A stretch of DNA of 64,000 nt. Origin: Syntrophomonas palmitatica JCM 14374. GTDB lineage: Bacteria; Bacillota; Syntrophomonadia; Syntrophomonadales; Syntrophomonadaceae. Shown here piece after piece: positions 49,308-60,363 of this stretch (position 1 is the stretch's first letter; each line of letters begins with the position of its first letter). The stretch lies in contig NZ_BBCE01000007.1 of NCBI RefSeq assembly GCF_001311885.1, positions 58,974 to 122,973 on the forward strand, given 5' to 3'. The notes beneath the pieces are model-generated. The model ran no database searches, had not been told where the DNA came from, and saw nothing but the letters and a program-made list of their open reading frames with translations. The position numbers and the translations under genes are program-made.

Positions 49308-49928
49308 TTATAAAAACGGGTTGTTCTGGCGTTCAAAGCCAATGGTCGTGGCCGGGCCATGGCCAGGGTAACAAATCGTGTCATCATCATAACAAAGCAG
49401 CTTTTCTTTAATATTTCCTATCAGTTGTTTATAAGACCCTCCGGGAAAATCGGTGCGGCCAATGGACATCTGGAAAAGGGTATCGCCGACAAAGATTATA
49501 TTTCCGGTTTTAAGGCAAATTCCTCCCGGGCTGTGTCCCGGGGTATGTATTACCTCTAATTCAACTGTATTGCCAATTTTGATTATATCGCCTTCTTTTA
49601 TAAATTGATCTGCAGCAGGGCTGGTTACTTTTGTCCCCATCAGAAAAGAAAAATTGGACACAGCATTGGTAAGCATCTTGGCATCAGCTTCATGAATCAA
49701 TATTTTGGCTCCGGTTGCGTCTTTGACTCCCTTATTGCCGCCAATATGATCTATGTGGCCATGAGTGTTAATAATATAGATAGCCTTAAGATTATCCTCC
49801 TCCAGCATCCTTAGTATAGCTTTGGGGTTGCCTCCCGGGTCGATAACTGCTACTTCACGTGTTTCTTCGCAGCCTACAATATAGCAGTTAACTGCCATGG
49901 CGCTGATTTCCAAGCCCTTTAATATCAC
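49308..49928 (-). CDS. Metallo-beta-lactamase-fold hydrolase (glyoxalase II-like)
   Basis: 206 residues with the MBL metal motif THGHIDHIGG (HxHxDH), then HTPGHSPGG and FVGDTLFQMSIGRTDFPGG, and the terminal CYPGHGPATTIGFERQNNPF. This is the YcbL-type subgroup of the glyoxalase II family. A gene of this type is regularly found beside relA and dtd in Firmicutes. The substrate, likely a thioester, is not established. It lies about 20 bases after dtd and 15 bases before the aroF promoter region. Confidence 0.9.
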   Translation of the reverse strand: MILKGLEISAMAVNCYIVGCEETREVAVIDPGGNPKAILRMLEEDNLKAIYIINTHGHIDHIGGNKGVKDATGAKILIHEADAKMLTNAVSNFSFLMGTKVTSPAADQFIKEGDIIKIGNTVELEVIHTPGHSPGGICLKTGNIIFVGDTLFQMSIGRTDFPGGSYKQLIGNIKEKLLCYDDDTICYPGHGPATTIGFERQNNPFL

Positions 49929-49949
49929 TTTTTATAACCTCCTCAAAAA

Positions 49950-50399
49950 CTAAAAGGTTTTTTCACTATCCAATAAAATAGTACACGGACCGTCATTTGC
50001 TATCATAAGCATCATTTCTGCTCCGAATTCTCCGGTAGCTACTTTTATTCCCGCATTCTCAATCAGGTTAATACATTGATTGAACAACGGCAAAGCCGCC
50101 TCTGGTATTTCTGCCTCAGAAAAACTGGGACGCCGCCCTTTACGGGCATCGCCATACAGGGTAAACTGGCTGACCAATAATACTTCCCCGCCCGTGTCCA
50201 AGAGGGAAAGATTCATTTTACCATCCTGGTCCGGAAAAATACGCAGATTTATTATTTTATCCACAAGATAGGCAACATCATTATAGTTATCCCCTTTTTT
50301 AATTCCCAGCAGAACTACCAGCCCGTTTTCGATAGAGCCCTTTTCTTCCTGGTTTACAGTTACTCTGCTGAATCGGCTGCGTTGTACTACCGCCCGCAA
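49950..50399 (-). CDS. dtd: D-aminoacyl-tRNA deacylase
   Basis: Removes D-amino acids mistakenly attached to tRNA. About 149 residues from a TTG at 50399, which gives the family start RAVVQRSRFSRVTV with AGAGGTG upstream; an in-frame GTG at 50408 would lie inside the relA end. Conserved motifs LVSQFTLYGDARKGRRPSF and MIANDGPCTILLDSEKTF carry the catalytic region. The start lies two bases after the relA stop, an order (relA-dtd) conserved across Firmicutes. Confidence 0.93.
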   Translation of the reverse strand: MRAVVQRSRFSRVTVNQEEKGSIENGLVVLLGIKKGDNYNDVAYLVDKIINLRIFPDQDGKMNLSLLDTGGEVLLVSQFTLYGDARKGRRPSFSEAEIPEAALPLFNQCINLIENAGIKVATGEFGAEMMLMIANDGPCTILLDSEKTF

Positions 50400-50400
50400 A

Positions 50401-52592
50401 TCAATCACCTCTGACTTCGCCGGGCAAACTTCTTCTCACTTCCAAGACGTCCTGGACCTTTTGTATGCGCTGCATCAAGGCTTGCAATTGGCTCATGTCT
50501 TTTATTTCCAGTTTAAAGTCCATTACCGCCTGCTGATTCCTGGTCACCCGGGAAAAAACAGAATTAATTTGTACATGCTGGTCGGCAATCACCGTTAAAA
50601 CATCGGTAGTGAGGCGGGGGCGATCAAAAGCCTTTACTTCCAGTTCAACCACATATATGCCTTTGCGATCTGACCACTCCACTTCGATAACCCGATCTTT
50701 TTCGTGTCTTAAATAATTCTGCAGGTTGGGACAGTCTTCCCGGTGCACTGATACTCCGCGCCCCCTGGTTATATAACCCAAAACCCTATCTCCCGGCAAG
50801 GGGTTACAGCAATGCGCCAATCGAATGACCACATCATCAACACCCTTAATGCTCAAAGCTGCATTAGCACGTTTATAACCTGCATCGGGATTAACCGGGA
50901 CGCTTAACATATCTTCAACCTGAGCATCCGGGAAATACATTTCCTTTATACGGTTGATTGCCTGTCCGGCTGTAATAACACCATCACCTATGGCAGCCAG
51001 GAGATCGTTTACAGTATTAAGGCTGAAACGTCTGGCAACTTCTAATAGTCTTTCTTCCTTCAGAAATTCTTTAGAACTCAAGTGCTTTCTTCTGAGTTCC
51101 TTTTCCAGCATATCGCGGCCTTTGATTATATTATCCTGCCGTTGTTCCTTTTTAAACCAGTTTCTAATTTTACTCTTGGCAGAGGACGTTTTAACAAAAG
51201 TAAGCCAGTCATGACTCGGTCCGGGTGAGTTTTTTGAGGTAATTATTTCTACTATATCCCCATTGCCAAGAGGAAAATCTAATGGAACAATGCGCCCATT
51301 GACCCTGGCGCCGGTACATTTATGACCGACTTCCGTATGTATACGGTAAGCAAAATCAATAGGGCATGCGCCTTTGGGGAACTCGTAAACAGCGCCTTTG
51401 GGAGTAAAGACAAAAACGGTATCATCAAATAGGTCTATTTTTAAAGACTCCATGAATTCACTGTTGTCTTTTACTTCCTGCTGCCATTCCAGCATCTGCC
51501 GCAGCCAGGCCAGCTTCTCATCAAAATCCTTTTCCTTAGGCTGCTTTCCTCCTTATAACGCCAGTGGGCAGCTATGCCGTATTCTGAACTGCTGTGCATC
51601 TCCCAGGTGCGGATCTGTACCTCAAAAGGTTCGCCGCCTTTTCCCAGCACCGTCGTATGCAGAGACTGGTACATATTATATTTGGGGGTAGCGATATAAT
51701 CCTTGAATCTTCCCGGCAGAGGCCTCCACATAGTGTGAACGATTCCGAGGACCCCATAACACTCCGGAACTTCGTTGACAATTACCCTAATGGCTATCTT
51801 ATCGTAGATTTCGTCGATATCCTTACCCTGTTTTATCATCTTACGATAAATGCTGTAGATATTTTTAGGACGCCCGGCTATATCAGCCTTAATACCAATC
51901 TGTTCCAAACCGCTCTTTATCTGCTCTATTAATTCATGCACATAATCTTCTCTTTCCCGGCGTTTTTGCTTTAAACGCTTGGCAATTTCATAATACATAT
52001 CTGAATTTAGATAAGCGAAAGCCAGGTCTTCAAGCTCCCATTTAAAGCGGAAAATGCCCAGCCGATGAGCCAGAGGCGCAAATATCTCCATGGTTTCGCG
52101 GGCAATTTCTTTTTGTTTTACTTCACTTTGGTAATTTAAGGTGCGCATATTGTGCAAGCGATCGGCCAATTTAATTAAAATTACCCGTATATCTTTGGCC
52201 ATAGCCAAAAACATTTTGCGCAGGTTTTCGGCCTGGGCTTCCTCCCGGGACTGAAAATCGATGCGGTTTAGTTTCGTAACCCCTTCTACCAGCAGGGCAA
52301 TTTCCTCGCCAAATTCCGCTAGAACGTTTAAATACGTTATACTGGTATCCTCCACCACGTCATGCAATAATGCGGCACATATTGTAGCCGTATCCATTTC
52401 TATATCTGCCAGTATTAAAGCTACTTCGACGGGATGAATTATATAAGGTTCGCCAGAGATTCTGGTTTGCCCGCTGTGAGCCATTTGGGCATAGGAAAAG
52501 GCCCTGTCGATTAGTTCAAAATCCGCATCAGGTTCATATATTTGAATTTTTTGTATAATAGGTTCTACCCCTGATTCCACAGGCATCACCAC
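50401..52592 (-). CDS. relA: RelA/SpoT bifunctional (p)ppGpp synthetase/hydrolase, one apparent frameshift
   Basis: Makes and degrades the stringent-response alarmone. Domains in order: HD hydrolase (YIIHPVEVALILADIEMD..., ALLHDVVEDT), synthetase (YRKMIKQGKDIDEIYDKIAIRVI, KDYIATPKYNMYQSLHTTV), TGS (DTVFVFTPKGAVYEFPKGACPIDFAYRIHT), and a C-terminal ACT domain. The HD motif is intact, so it should be bifunctional. The frame breaks near 51538, where one base is missing in AGCCTAAGG, before EKDFDEKLAWL. Repaired length is about 730 residues. An alternative start is the in-frame ATG two codons in. Confidence 0.94.
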
Positions 52593-52605
52593 GCTATATA
52601 TTTAT

Positions 52606-55390
52606 TCAGTTCGGTTTCCAGATTCTGAAAAGCTTTTTTTCAGCCAGGCCTTCCAGGTAATAGAGGGAATGGTCTATATCGACCTGGCTGTTTGTTGAAG
52701 AAAACAGTTTTATTGCCATAATACTACCTTTTTTCTCAACCGTGCACAAGTCCAGTTCGGAAAGGACCTGTGTTATAGCTTCTATTTCCGTGCTTCTCCA
52801 TTCCCGGGGCAGGTGAACTCTAAGCGCAGCCAGCAGTTCCCTCATATTCGTATAAACTGGATTTCGGCCTGTTGAAAGCAAATAACCCCAAAAAGTGTTT
52901 ACCAGGTCCTGGCCGGGATAAACGCGCTCCAGGTACATGCGGTTAAAATCCAGCGCTTCGCGGGCAAAAACCGTAAAAACATTAGTTTCATCAATTGCGG
53001 CTATCTGTTCCATTACATTTTGGATTTCAAAAATGCTAAAAGGCGCGTCAGCGAATACTATTTCGTCAATCTTCCCGGCCAAGTATTCATAAAAGACGCC
53101 ATCTGATATTAATACCCCGGAAGGAATTTCATTAAAACGTTTGCGTATAGCGAACCTTTCATGGTTCAAAGTCATCCCGGCCTCAATGATAATATTGCCG
53201 TCCTGTGCTGCATAATGCTGTACCGTGCTGGGACGGTTGCTGTAAACAACTGAACGCGTGTCCCCGTTATATTTCCATGTTCCACTGATTGCAGAGGGGA
53301 AATATACCCTGTCTTTAAGATGGCTTATATTTTTGCTGCATATTAGTTCCTGCCATTCTTCATCTGCTTGATAAGGCCAGAGTTCAATTATTTTCACAAA
53401 ATCAGGCATCAGCCCATGATTTAGCAGATAACGGCAGCAAGCCTGCGTACTAAGGCAAATCGGTATTTCACCGCTTAATAAAGCCTTCTGCCGTTTCTGG
53501 CGTTCAATCACCGGCATTCTGCCATGAATTTCCCGGACCGCTTCCGGCTGAAACAATAATCCATATAAGGACGGCTCTTCTCTAAGGTGCGATATGTAGG
53601 AAAGACCAGCATAATGTTAAAACTTTGTGATAAATCTTTTTCAATCATCTGTGTTAAATTGAAGAATCGTGATGATCCAGCTGCCCTGGTAAGTTCGTCC
53701 GGGACAAAGCTGGGTTTTATATCATGCAAACGCAGCCTTGGCTGATTATTTCCGCCATAATCGTTTTCTTCGAGGTAAAAAGCCAGGTCGTGATTAATCA
53801 GTCCGGTGCTGCTATTCAGGTAACTACCTTGACGAAAAGCTACCGCACTCAAACCGTCCACTTTGCAGATAAAGTGTTCCTGCTGTTTTCCAATCAAGCG
53901 AGCGGATGCAAGCCTGGCCCTGCGCAGCAATAAAAGCGGCTGCGGGTTGCCCTCGCCAAATGGCTGCATCAATTCCAATTCCCGCAATAAATGAGGGGTT
54001 AAATCCTTTACTTCTACCTGCATGTCAATATTCAATTCCGGTTCCGTTTTTTCATATAATATGTGCTGTATAGCCCAGTTCTTGATATCACTTTTAAAAA
54101 GCTCAAATTCATCCCTGTGCAGACTTAAACCCGCAGCCAGGCGATGACCGCCATACTGCAGCAAGTGGCGGTGGTTGTCGGCCAGGGCCTGGTAGATATT
54201 AAAACCGGGAACACTGCGGCATGAACCTTTGCCAATATCTTGGTCCCAGGAAATCATAATTGCCGGAAGGTTATAACGTTCACACAAACGCGAAGCTACA
54301 ATCCCTGTAATCCCTGGATGCCAGTTATCTGCAGCCAGAACAATTATCCCCTGCTTTTCATCAGGCAAACCTTCCAGCTGTAAAACCGCATCCTTAAACA
54401 TAGCGGATTCCAGCGAACGCCTTTCATCATTCAGCCGGCATAAAAGCCCGGCGATTTCCGTTGCCCGAGCAGGTTCAGATGATTGCAGCAGTTCGATACT
54501 TAAAGCGGCGGTTTTCATCCTCCCGGCAGAATTAATACGCGGAGCCAGCATAAAGGCCAGGTGCCAGGTATTCAGCTTTTTGCCTTCTAATCCACAGGCT
54601 TTTATTAAGGCTTGCAGGCCAGGGTTTGTGGTAGTGCTTATCCGGGGCAGTCCGTACTTCACCAGTATACGATTGTCGCCGACAAGCGGTACTACATCCG
54701 CTACTGTTGCCAGAGCCGCCAAATCCAGCCAGGTATAAACCTCTTCTTCCGACAGTCTGTTCCGAGACAAAGCCTGGCATAACTTGAATACCACCCCAGC
54801 TCCTGCCAGGTGGTAATTGGCTTCGCACTTATCAAGTTTGGGATTAATGATAGCAATAGCATCCGGTAATTGCGAACCGGGGATGTGATGATCCGTAATA
54901 ATTACATCCATGCCTAATTCAGCCGCTTTTCTAATTTCTTCAATGGAAGTGATGCCGCAATCTACGCTTATTAAGAGTTTGCAGCCTTTAATAGCCAGTT
55001 CCTCAATCGCCTTGATGTTCATACCGTAACCTTCGCTGAAGCGGTCCGGGATATAATATTGTGCCTCGCATCCCAGGCGTTTAAGGCATCGCAGCATAAG
55101 AACCGTACTGCAGACACCATCCACATCATAGTCACCATAGACTACAATTTGTTCCCCATGCTGACAGCCTGATCTATACGGCGCACTGCAGCCTCCATGC
55201 CGCTTATTATCCAGGGGTCGCTTAATTCGTCCCATCCAGCATAGAGATATACGCGGGCTTTATCATATGTATCAATACCCCTGCCGCACAAAAGCACAGC
55301 TAACTCTTGGGATATATTCAATTCAGCCTGCAGCCTGGCTGCGGCTTCTGCGTTACCGGTTTTTATTATCCAGTTTTTATATTTTTTCAT
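52606..55390 (-). CDS. recJ: RecJ single-strand-specific 5'-3' exonuclease with long C-terminal extension, two apparent frameshifts
   Basis: Manganese-dependent exonuclease of recombination and mismatch repair. The DHH domain reads VVYGDYDVDGVCST, ISVDCGITS and ITDHHIPGSQLPDA; the DHHA1 motif is QYGGHRLAAGLSL, then an OB-like domain follows. About 330 further residues (from ALLSGEIPICLSTQACC) form the C-terminal extension seen in clostridial RecJ. Frame breaks lie near 55155 (ATGGGGAAC needs a fifth G) and near 53585 (CACCTTAGAG needs a third C, giving TLREEPSLYGLLFQPE). Repaired length is about 928 residues. Confidence 0.92.
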
Positions 55391-55492
55391 ATGATCTCCT
55401 CATAACTACAGCAGGCATATTTCCCATTATATTCCTGGGAGAAAGTTGGGTGTATACACATATATAATAAAAAACTATTTGGAGGTGCAGCT

Positions 55493-56590
55493 ATGCCTAA
55501 AATCAGGCATTTATTTCCCGGAGGCAATACCTGCTTCGGATTTTATTCCTATTATAATTATATTGTCAGCCCAAATGTTAAACGAAAAATAATTCTTAAG
55601 GGAGGCCCCGGGGTCGGCAAATCAACCTTTATGCGTAAAATGGGCGAAGACTTTAGTTCTGATGGTTATGATGTTGAATATCACTGGTGTTCCTCCGACA
55701 ATGACTCCTTGGATGGGGTTGTCATTGGCGACCAGGAATTATGTATTCTTGATGGTACGGCCCCGCATGTAGTTGATCCGCGTTTTCCCGGAGCAGTTGA
55801 TGAAATAATCAACCTGGGAGTGTATTGGAACAAGAAAAAGCTGGTCAAAAACCGCAATGTAATTGTCAATCTGACCCAGGATATCGGACGTTGTTTTGAC
55901 CGGGCCTATATTCGACTTAAAGAAAGCCGTCTGGCAATGGAAGAATGGATCTCCTATTATCATGACGCCATAAATGAAGAAGCAGTAAACCGTAATATTC
56001 TAGCTCTCACATTAGACTTTATCCCCAAAAATAACACACATGCCGGAAGCGTCCGCCATCTCTTTGCGGCCGCCATAACTCCGTTGGGCATAGTACACCG
56101 GGCCGAAAGCCTGTTGGATTCTGATTTGGCTGTTTTCGCGATCAAAGGCAGCCCGGGTAGTGGTAAAACCGAGCTTTTTATCAATATATTTAATATGATA
56201 AATCTTCACGGCATTAATGCTGAAGTCTATCACAATCCCGCCGACCCCGATGAAATTGATCTTATTTTGCTGCCAACGGAGAAAATAGCCCTGGTGAATA
56301 TTAGCTCGCCCCTGGTGGATTATGAAACAGCTATTTCCGGGCGGAAAATCAAACGTATGTTGGATTTTGATGCTCTATTGTCAAAAGAAATGATAGATAC
56401 TTATGCCCATAATATTTCTTCCGCACAAGAACGATATGAAACTGCTGTCAGAGATGCGGTTTCGCATATTCATAACGCCAAAGAACTGCATGATGAATTG
56501 GAAAGTTATTATACTCCGGCGATGGACCTGGATGCCATCGAGCAGATGCGACAGGAATTATTCTTACAGCTTAAAGAGGAATTCGCATAA
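55493..56590 (+). CDS. Double P-loop ATPase of unknown function (PRK06851-like)
   Basis: 365 residues with two Walker A motifs, GGPGVGKSTFMRK (residues ~38-50) and KGSPGSGKTELF (~217-228), each starting a similar half. This duplication is typical of a clostridial and bacillar family catalogued as PRK06851, whose function is unknown. The ATG has TTGGAGGTG upstream. It is transcribed divergently from recJ, with TATAAT at 55463-55468 in the gap but no good -35. No partner gene follows on the same strand, so it appears monocistronic. Confidence 0.8.
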   Translation: MPKIRHLFPGGNTCFGFYSYYNYIVSPNVKRKIILKGGPGVGKSTFMRKMGEDFSSDGYDVEYHWCSSDNDSLDGVVIGDQELCILDGTAPHVVDPRFPGAVDEIINLGVYWNKKKLVKNRNVIVNLTQDIGRCFDRAYIRLKESRLAMEEWISYYHDAINEEAVNRNILALTLDFIPKNNTHAGSVRHLFAAAITPLGIVHRAESLLDSDLAVFAIKGSPGSGKTELFINIFNMINLHGINAEVYHNPADPDEIDLILLPTEKIALVNISSPLVDYETAISGRKIKRMLDFDALLSKEMIDTYAHNISSAQERYETAVRDAVSHIHNAKELHDELESYYTPAMDLDAIEQMRQELFLQLKEEFA

Positions 56591-56700
56591 GATACTTATT
56601 CTAAAACTCAAATTTAGCAATTGACTTAAAACAAATTCATAGCTTGCGGGCAACTTAACATATAAGCCTACTAATATCCTGCCAAGGCAAGGCAGGGAAA

Positions 56701-56766
56701 GGGGGCGAGCGGCGGGACGCCGCGAGCGCGCCACGTGACCAGGATGGGAACTTGGCGCGGTACCCC
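56701..56766. other. GC-rich element able to fold into a three-way junction
   Basis: A GC-rich island in an otherwise AT-rich gap between convergent genes. GGGG pairs with CCCC at the ends, GCGGCG-GGA-CGCCGC (56709-56723) forms a perfect hairpin, and CGCGCCA (56727-56733) pairs with TGGCGCG (56753-56759). A further short hairpin CCTGCC...GGCAGG precedes it at 56678-56696. No T tract follows on either strand. It may be a structured RNA or a repeat element; I recognise no family. Confidence 0.4.
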
Positions 56767-56859
56767 TTGATCACCGAATTAAGCAGATGGTATCATTTGG
56801 CAGCAAAGTAGGCGCGAGTAAGATAAGATATGAATTTGTGTTAACGCTGAAACTTGTGT

Positions 56860-58068
56860 TTAAAACAAATACGCCTTTACCTTTTCCCCAGCTTTCAGCC
56901 CCTGTTTTTCATAGGCTATATGAATATAGCCATCAGCCAGGGCCAGGATGCTCATAAGGCCGGATTTACCCAGGAGTGGACGTGCTGTCGGCAGATCCTC
57001 TCCTTCAATAATTTGTACGGGAATAAAATCATCGCGTCCCGCTTGAGAAGCAACGTTTAATTCCAGGGAAACATCCCGAACCATTTCAGCGCAGCTTTGC
57101 AATAAGGGCTTGCAAATAATATGAAACATCATTAAAGCAGATACCGGATGTCCCGGCAAGCCGACAGCAAGTTTGTGACCTATCTTCACTCCCAGGCATG
57201 GTTTGCCTGGTTTAACCGCCAAGCCGTGAAACAACATTGTGGCATCAGGAAATGACATTAATACTTCCAGACTCATATCCTTCAGGCCTACCGAACTGCC
57301 GCCAGACAGAAGCAGAATATCGTTCTCATTCAGCCCCTTATCAATTGTTCGGGTTAATTCCTGACGATCATCCTTAACCAGCGGATAAACATTGGCGATG
57401 TGGCCGCATGCTTCTACTGCCACCGCCAGGGCATAAGAATTAACATCCCTGACCTGACCCGGCAAAGGTTTAATATTTAGCGGAACAATTTCATCCCCAG
57501 TAGATATGATTCCCACCCGGTACGGTTTATTAACCGGCACATATTCAACCCCTAATGAAGCCAGTAAACCGATGTCTTGAGCGCGTATAGCTTTGCCGGG
57601 CAGAAATAATTCCTGCCCGGTTTGCACATCCTCACCGGTTTGCATTATGTTTTCCCACGGCGCCACCGGTTTGTAAATCAGGATAGTATCTTCGCCCATT
57701 TTTTCAGTGTATTCCACCATTACCGCCGCATTACTGCCCGAAGGCAGCATCCCGCCGGTAGGTATCCAGCAGCAGTGACCGGGAGTTATTTCGCATTCCG
57801 CTGCTTGTCCCATCTGCACTTCACCATCAAATTGCAGAAACGCTGGCAATGTTTCACTGCAGCCATACGTATCAGGAGCATATACCGCGTAACCGTCAAC
57901 CGTAGTACGATTAAAAGCAGGCAGATTCTCCGGGCTGACAAATTTACTGGCAATGGTTTTGCGGTAGGCATTTCGTATCGGTAAAAGTTCTGTCTCTTGT
58001 TTAGGGCATGCTTCTCGCAATTTCCTTAATCCTTCTTGGAAGTTCACTACATTTAAGAATTCACCCAC
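56860..58068 (-). CDS. moeA: MoeA, molybdopterin molybdenumtransferase
   Basis: Inserts molybdate (or tungstate) into adenylated molybdopterin. Intact, 402 residues: an N-terminal domain (LPAFNRTTVDGYAVYA), the MogA-like fold (VGIISTGDEIVP, LLLSGGSSVGLKDMS), VKPGKPCLGVKIGHKLAVGLPGHPVSALMMFH and a C-terminal beta domain. It is transcribed divergently from a second moeA-like gene 147 bases away. Together they serve the molybdo- or tungsto-enzyme FdhA encoded beyond. Confidence 0.92.
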   Translation of the reverse strand: MGEFLNVVNFQEGLRKLREACPKQETELLPIRNAYRKTIASKFVSPENLPAFNRTTVDGYAVYAPDTYGCSETLPAFLQFDGEVQMGQAAECEITPGHCCWIPTGGMLPSGSNAAVMVEYTEKMGEDTILIYKPVAPWENIMQTGEDVQTGQELFLPGKAIRAQDIGLLASLGVEYVPVNKPYRVGIISTGDEIVPLNIKPLPGQVRDVNSYALAVAVEACGHIANVYPLVKDDRQELTRTIDKGLNENDILLLSGGSSVGLKDMSLEVLMSFPDATMLFHGLAVKPGKPCLGVKIGHKLAVGLPGHPVSALMMFHIICKPLLQSCAEMVRDVSLELNVASQAGRDDFIPVQIIEGEDLPTARPLLGKSGLMSILALADGYIHIAYEKQGLKAGEKVKAYLF

Positions 58069-58149
58069 TTGCTTTTCTCCTTTTTTTCTTGTCAGGTTTA
58101 TTATACTCCAGTTGGGTACAGGTTTAATAAAATTAACTATTGAGTAATT

Positions 58150-58178
58150 TTGTTATTATCATTCAGATAAGCTACAAT
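58150..58178 (+). promoter_or_regulatory. Sigma-A-type promoter of the second moeA gene
   Basis: TTGTTA (58150-58155), a 17-base spacer, then TACAAT (58173-58178), 37 bases before the ATG. Confidence 0.55.
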
Positions 58179-58214
58179 ATAGTGAAAAAATATTGAAAAA
58201 ACTGGAGTTATAAT

Positions 58215-60136
58215 ATGCAGCGCAACGTATACATTGAAAACATGCCGCTTGAAAAAGCCTTGACCCTGTTCATGAATTCGCTGCAGGAGCAGGGTTACTT
58301 CGCCATAGAAAGTGAAGAAGTCGATGTAATTACATCACAGGGACGCATCACCAGCAAAGCGGTTAGTGCCAGGAGATCCTCTCCTCATTATATTGCTTCG
58401 GCAATGGACGGAATTGCTGTTAGGGCTTCCTGCACAGCCCAGGCTAATGAACAAAACCCAATATATTTAAAACCCGCAGAAGACTTTATAGAAGTGGATA
58501 CCGGTGATTATGTGCCTTTGCCTTTTGATGCGGTCATAATGATTGAAGACGTAAATTTTATTGATGGACAGGCACAAATAATTAAACCGGCTGTTCCCTG
58601 GCAGCATATACGTTCAGTAGGTGAAGACCTGGTAGCCCATGATCTGCTGTTAACGAGTTTCACTCCTATAGGCCCCTTTGAAATAGGCTCTATGATAACC
58701 GGAGGATTGGAAAGGGTAGAGGTGGTTAAACAACCCCGGGTGGCTATCATCCTACCGGAACGGAACTTCGGGAAAAGGCCAGCGATGATATGGCCCCGGG
58801 TGAAATCATTGAATCCAACAGCCGTATGCTGGCTGCCCTGTGTACTGAATGGGGCGCTATACCTTTACGTCATGCTCTGGTAATAGATGATAAAGAACTG
58901 TTAAGGCAAGCAGTCAGAGATGTTAAAGATGAGGCCGATATTATTGTTATCTGCTCCGGCTCATCAGCCGGACGCGAAGATTACAGTTCAAGTATTATTG
59001 ATGAATATGGCAAAGTCCTGGTGCACGGAATTGCTATTCGTCCGGGCAAACCTGCTATACTGGGCATTATAGATAATAAACCCGTAATAGGGGTACCAGG
59101 CTATCCAATTTCGGCCCAGCTGATATTTCATCTGTTTGCCCGTCCGGTGATCTACCGCAAACAAGGACTGGAAGCTCCTGACCAGGAGCAGCTGGCTTGC
59201 ACCATATCCAGGAAAACTGCATCTTCAATGGGAGTAGATGAATTTGTCTATGTTAACGTATCCTGTATCGGCGGCCATTATACCGCTTATCCCCTTTCGC
59301 GAGGCGCAGGCATTACTACCAGTCTGGTCAAAGCAGACGGCGTACTGCAAATACCCCGCGGCAAAGAAGGATTGCAGGCCGGTGAAAATTGTATGGTTAC
59401 CCTGAGACGTCCCCGGTCATTAATTGATAAAACCATGGTCACTATTGGCAGTCACGATATCTGCCTGGATATCCTGGCGGATATTCTAAAGCAAAGCCAT
59501 AACCTGAGGCTGGTCTCGACTAATGCAGGCAGCATGGGAGGAATCATGGCCCTGCGGCGCGGAGAAACACATTTTTCCGGGATTCACCTGCTTGACGTTG
59601 ATTCAGGTGATTACAACACTACTTACTTACGCAAGTACCTGTCTGATAAGAAATGGCTGCTGGTAAACCTGGCCAAGCGCCAACAGGGATTAATCATTAA
59701 AAAAGGCAATCCGCTCCGGCTTAATTCTCTACAGGATATTCAGAATAAAGAAATTCGTTACATTAATCGCCAACCGGGCGCCGGAACCAGAATTCTCTTT
59801 GATTACCTCCTGGCTCAGGAAAACCTCGAACCTTCACAAATAAACGGTTATACCCGTGAAGAATTCACTCACCTGGCAATAGCGGCTGCTGTAAAAAATG
59901 ATGCTGCTGATGCAGGCCTTGGCATATTTGCCGCTGCCCGAGCCATGGATTTAGATTTCATACCTATCTGTGAAGAACGTTATGATCTGTGTATTTTGTC
60001 GGAACTGCTTAGTTCCGAATGGCTGCAGATATTATTAGATATTATTCGAGGTAAGGAATTTATTTCCCGGGCCTTTGATTTCGGTGGTTATGCCCTCGAT
60101 ATATCCGGAAAAATTATCGAAAGCAACGGTATATAA
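58215..60136 (+). CDS. MoeA fused to a periplasmic-binding-protein-like domain, one apparent frameshift
   Basis: The first ~400 residues are a MoeA protein (YIASAMDGIAVRASC, VDTGDYVPLPFDAVIMIED, VICSGSSAGREDYSS, IAIRPGKPAILGIIDNKPVIGVPGYPISAQLIFH). From about residue 410 a PBP-like domain follows (MVTIGSHDICLDILADIL..., NAGSMGGIMALRRGETHFSGIHLLD, YINRQPGAGTRILFDYLL), the COG1910-type fusion known in anaerobes and archaea and thought to recognise a small ligand such as an oxyanion. The frame breaks near 58752, where ATCATCCTACCGG needs a third C. Repaired length is 640 residues. Confidence 0.87.
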
Positions 60137-60309
60137 CTTATATTTATGTTATTATTCCTTTAAATTATACTTATGATGATTTATAGAGAAACAAGGATTT
60201 TTACGATATGATGTCGAAGCATATGTAAGTTATGGCTTTGTTAAAACCATTTGGTTTGCTTATGGCAAGATTCTTGAAGGGAGGGGTTTATAGGCATCTT
60301 GGTAAGTAA

Positions 60310-60348
60310 TCGATAATCCTCTTAATTTAACATTAAATGGATTATCGA
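60310..60348. promoter_or_regulatory. 39-bp palindrome upstream of the fdh operon
   Basis: TCGATAATCC (60310-60319) is mirrored perfectly by GGATTATCGA (60339-60348), and inside them TTAAT mirrors ATTAA about the same centre (60329). Only two of 17 arm positions mismatch. Its right arm overlaps the -35 position of the promoter below, as a repressor or activator operator would. Confidence 0.6.
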
Positions 60349-60363
60349 AAATTTGTTCTGAGG

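Noticed and set aside
56701..56766. Molybdenum-cofactor riboswitch for the neighbouring moeA
   Set aside because: The element lies downstream of the moeA stop and not in its leader, and I could not match the known Moco motif.
56701..56800. Small signal-recognition-particle RNA
   Set aside because: ACCAGG, GGGAA and AGCAG words are present but not in the contiguous order of the SRP apical loop.
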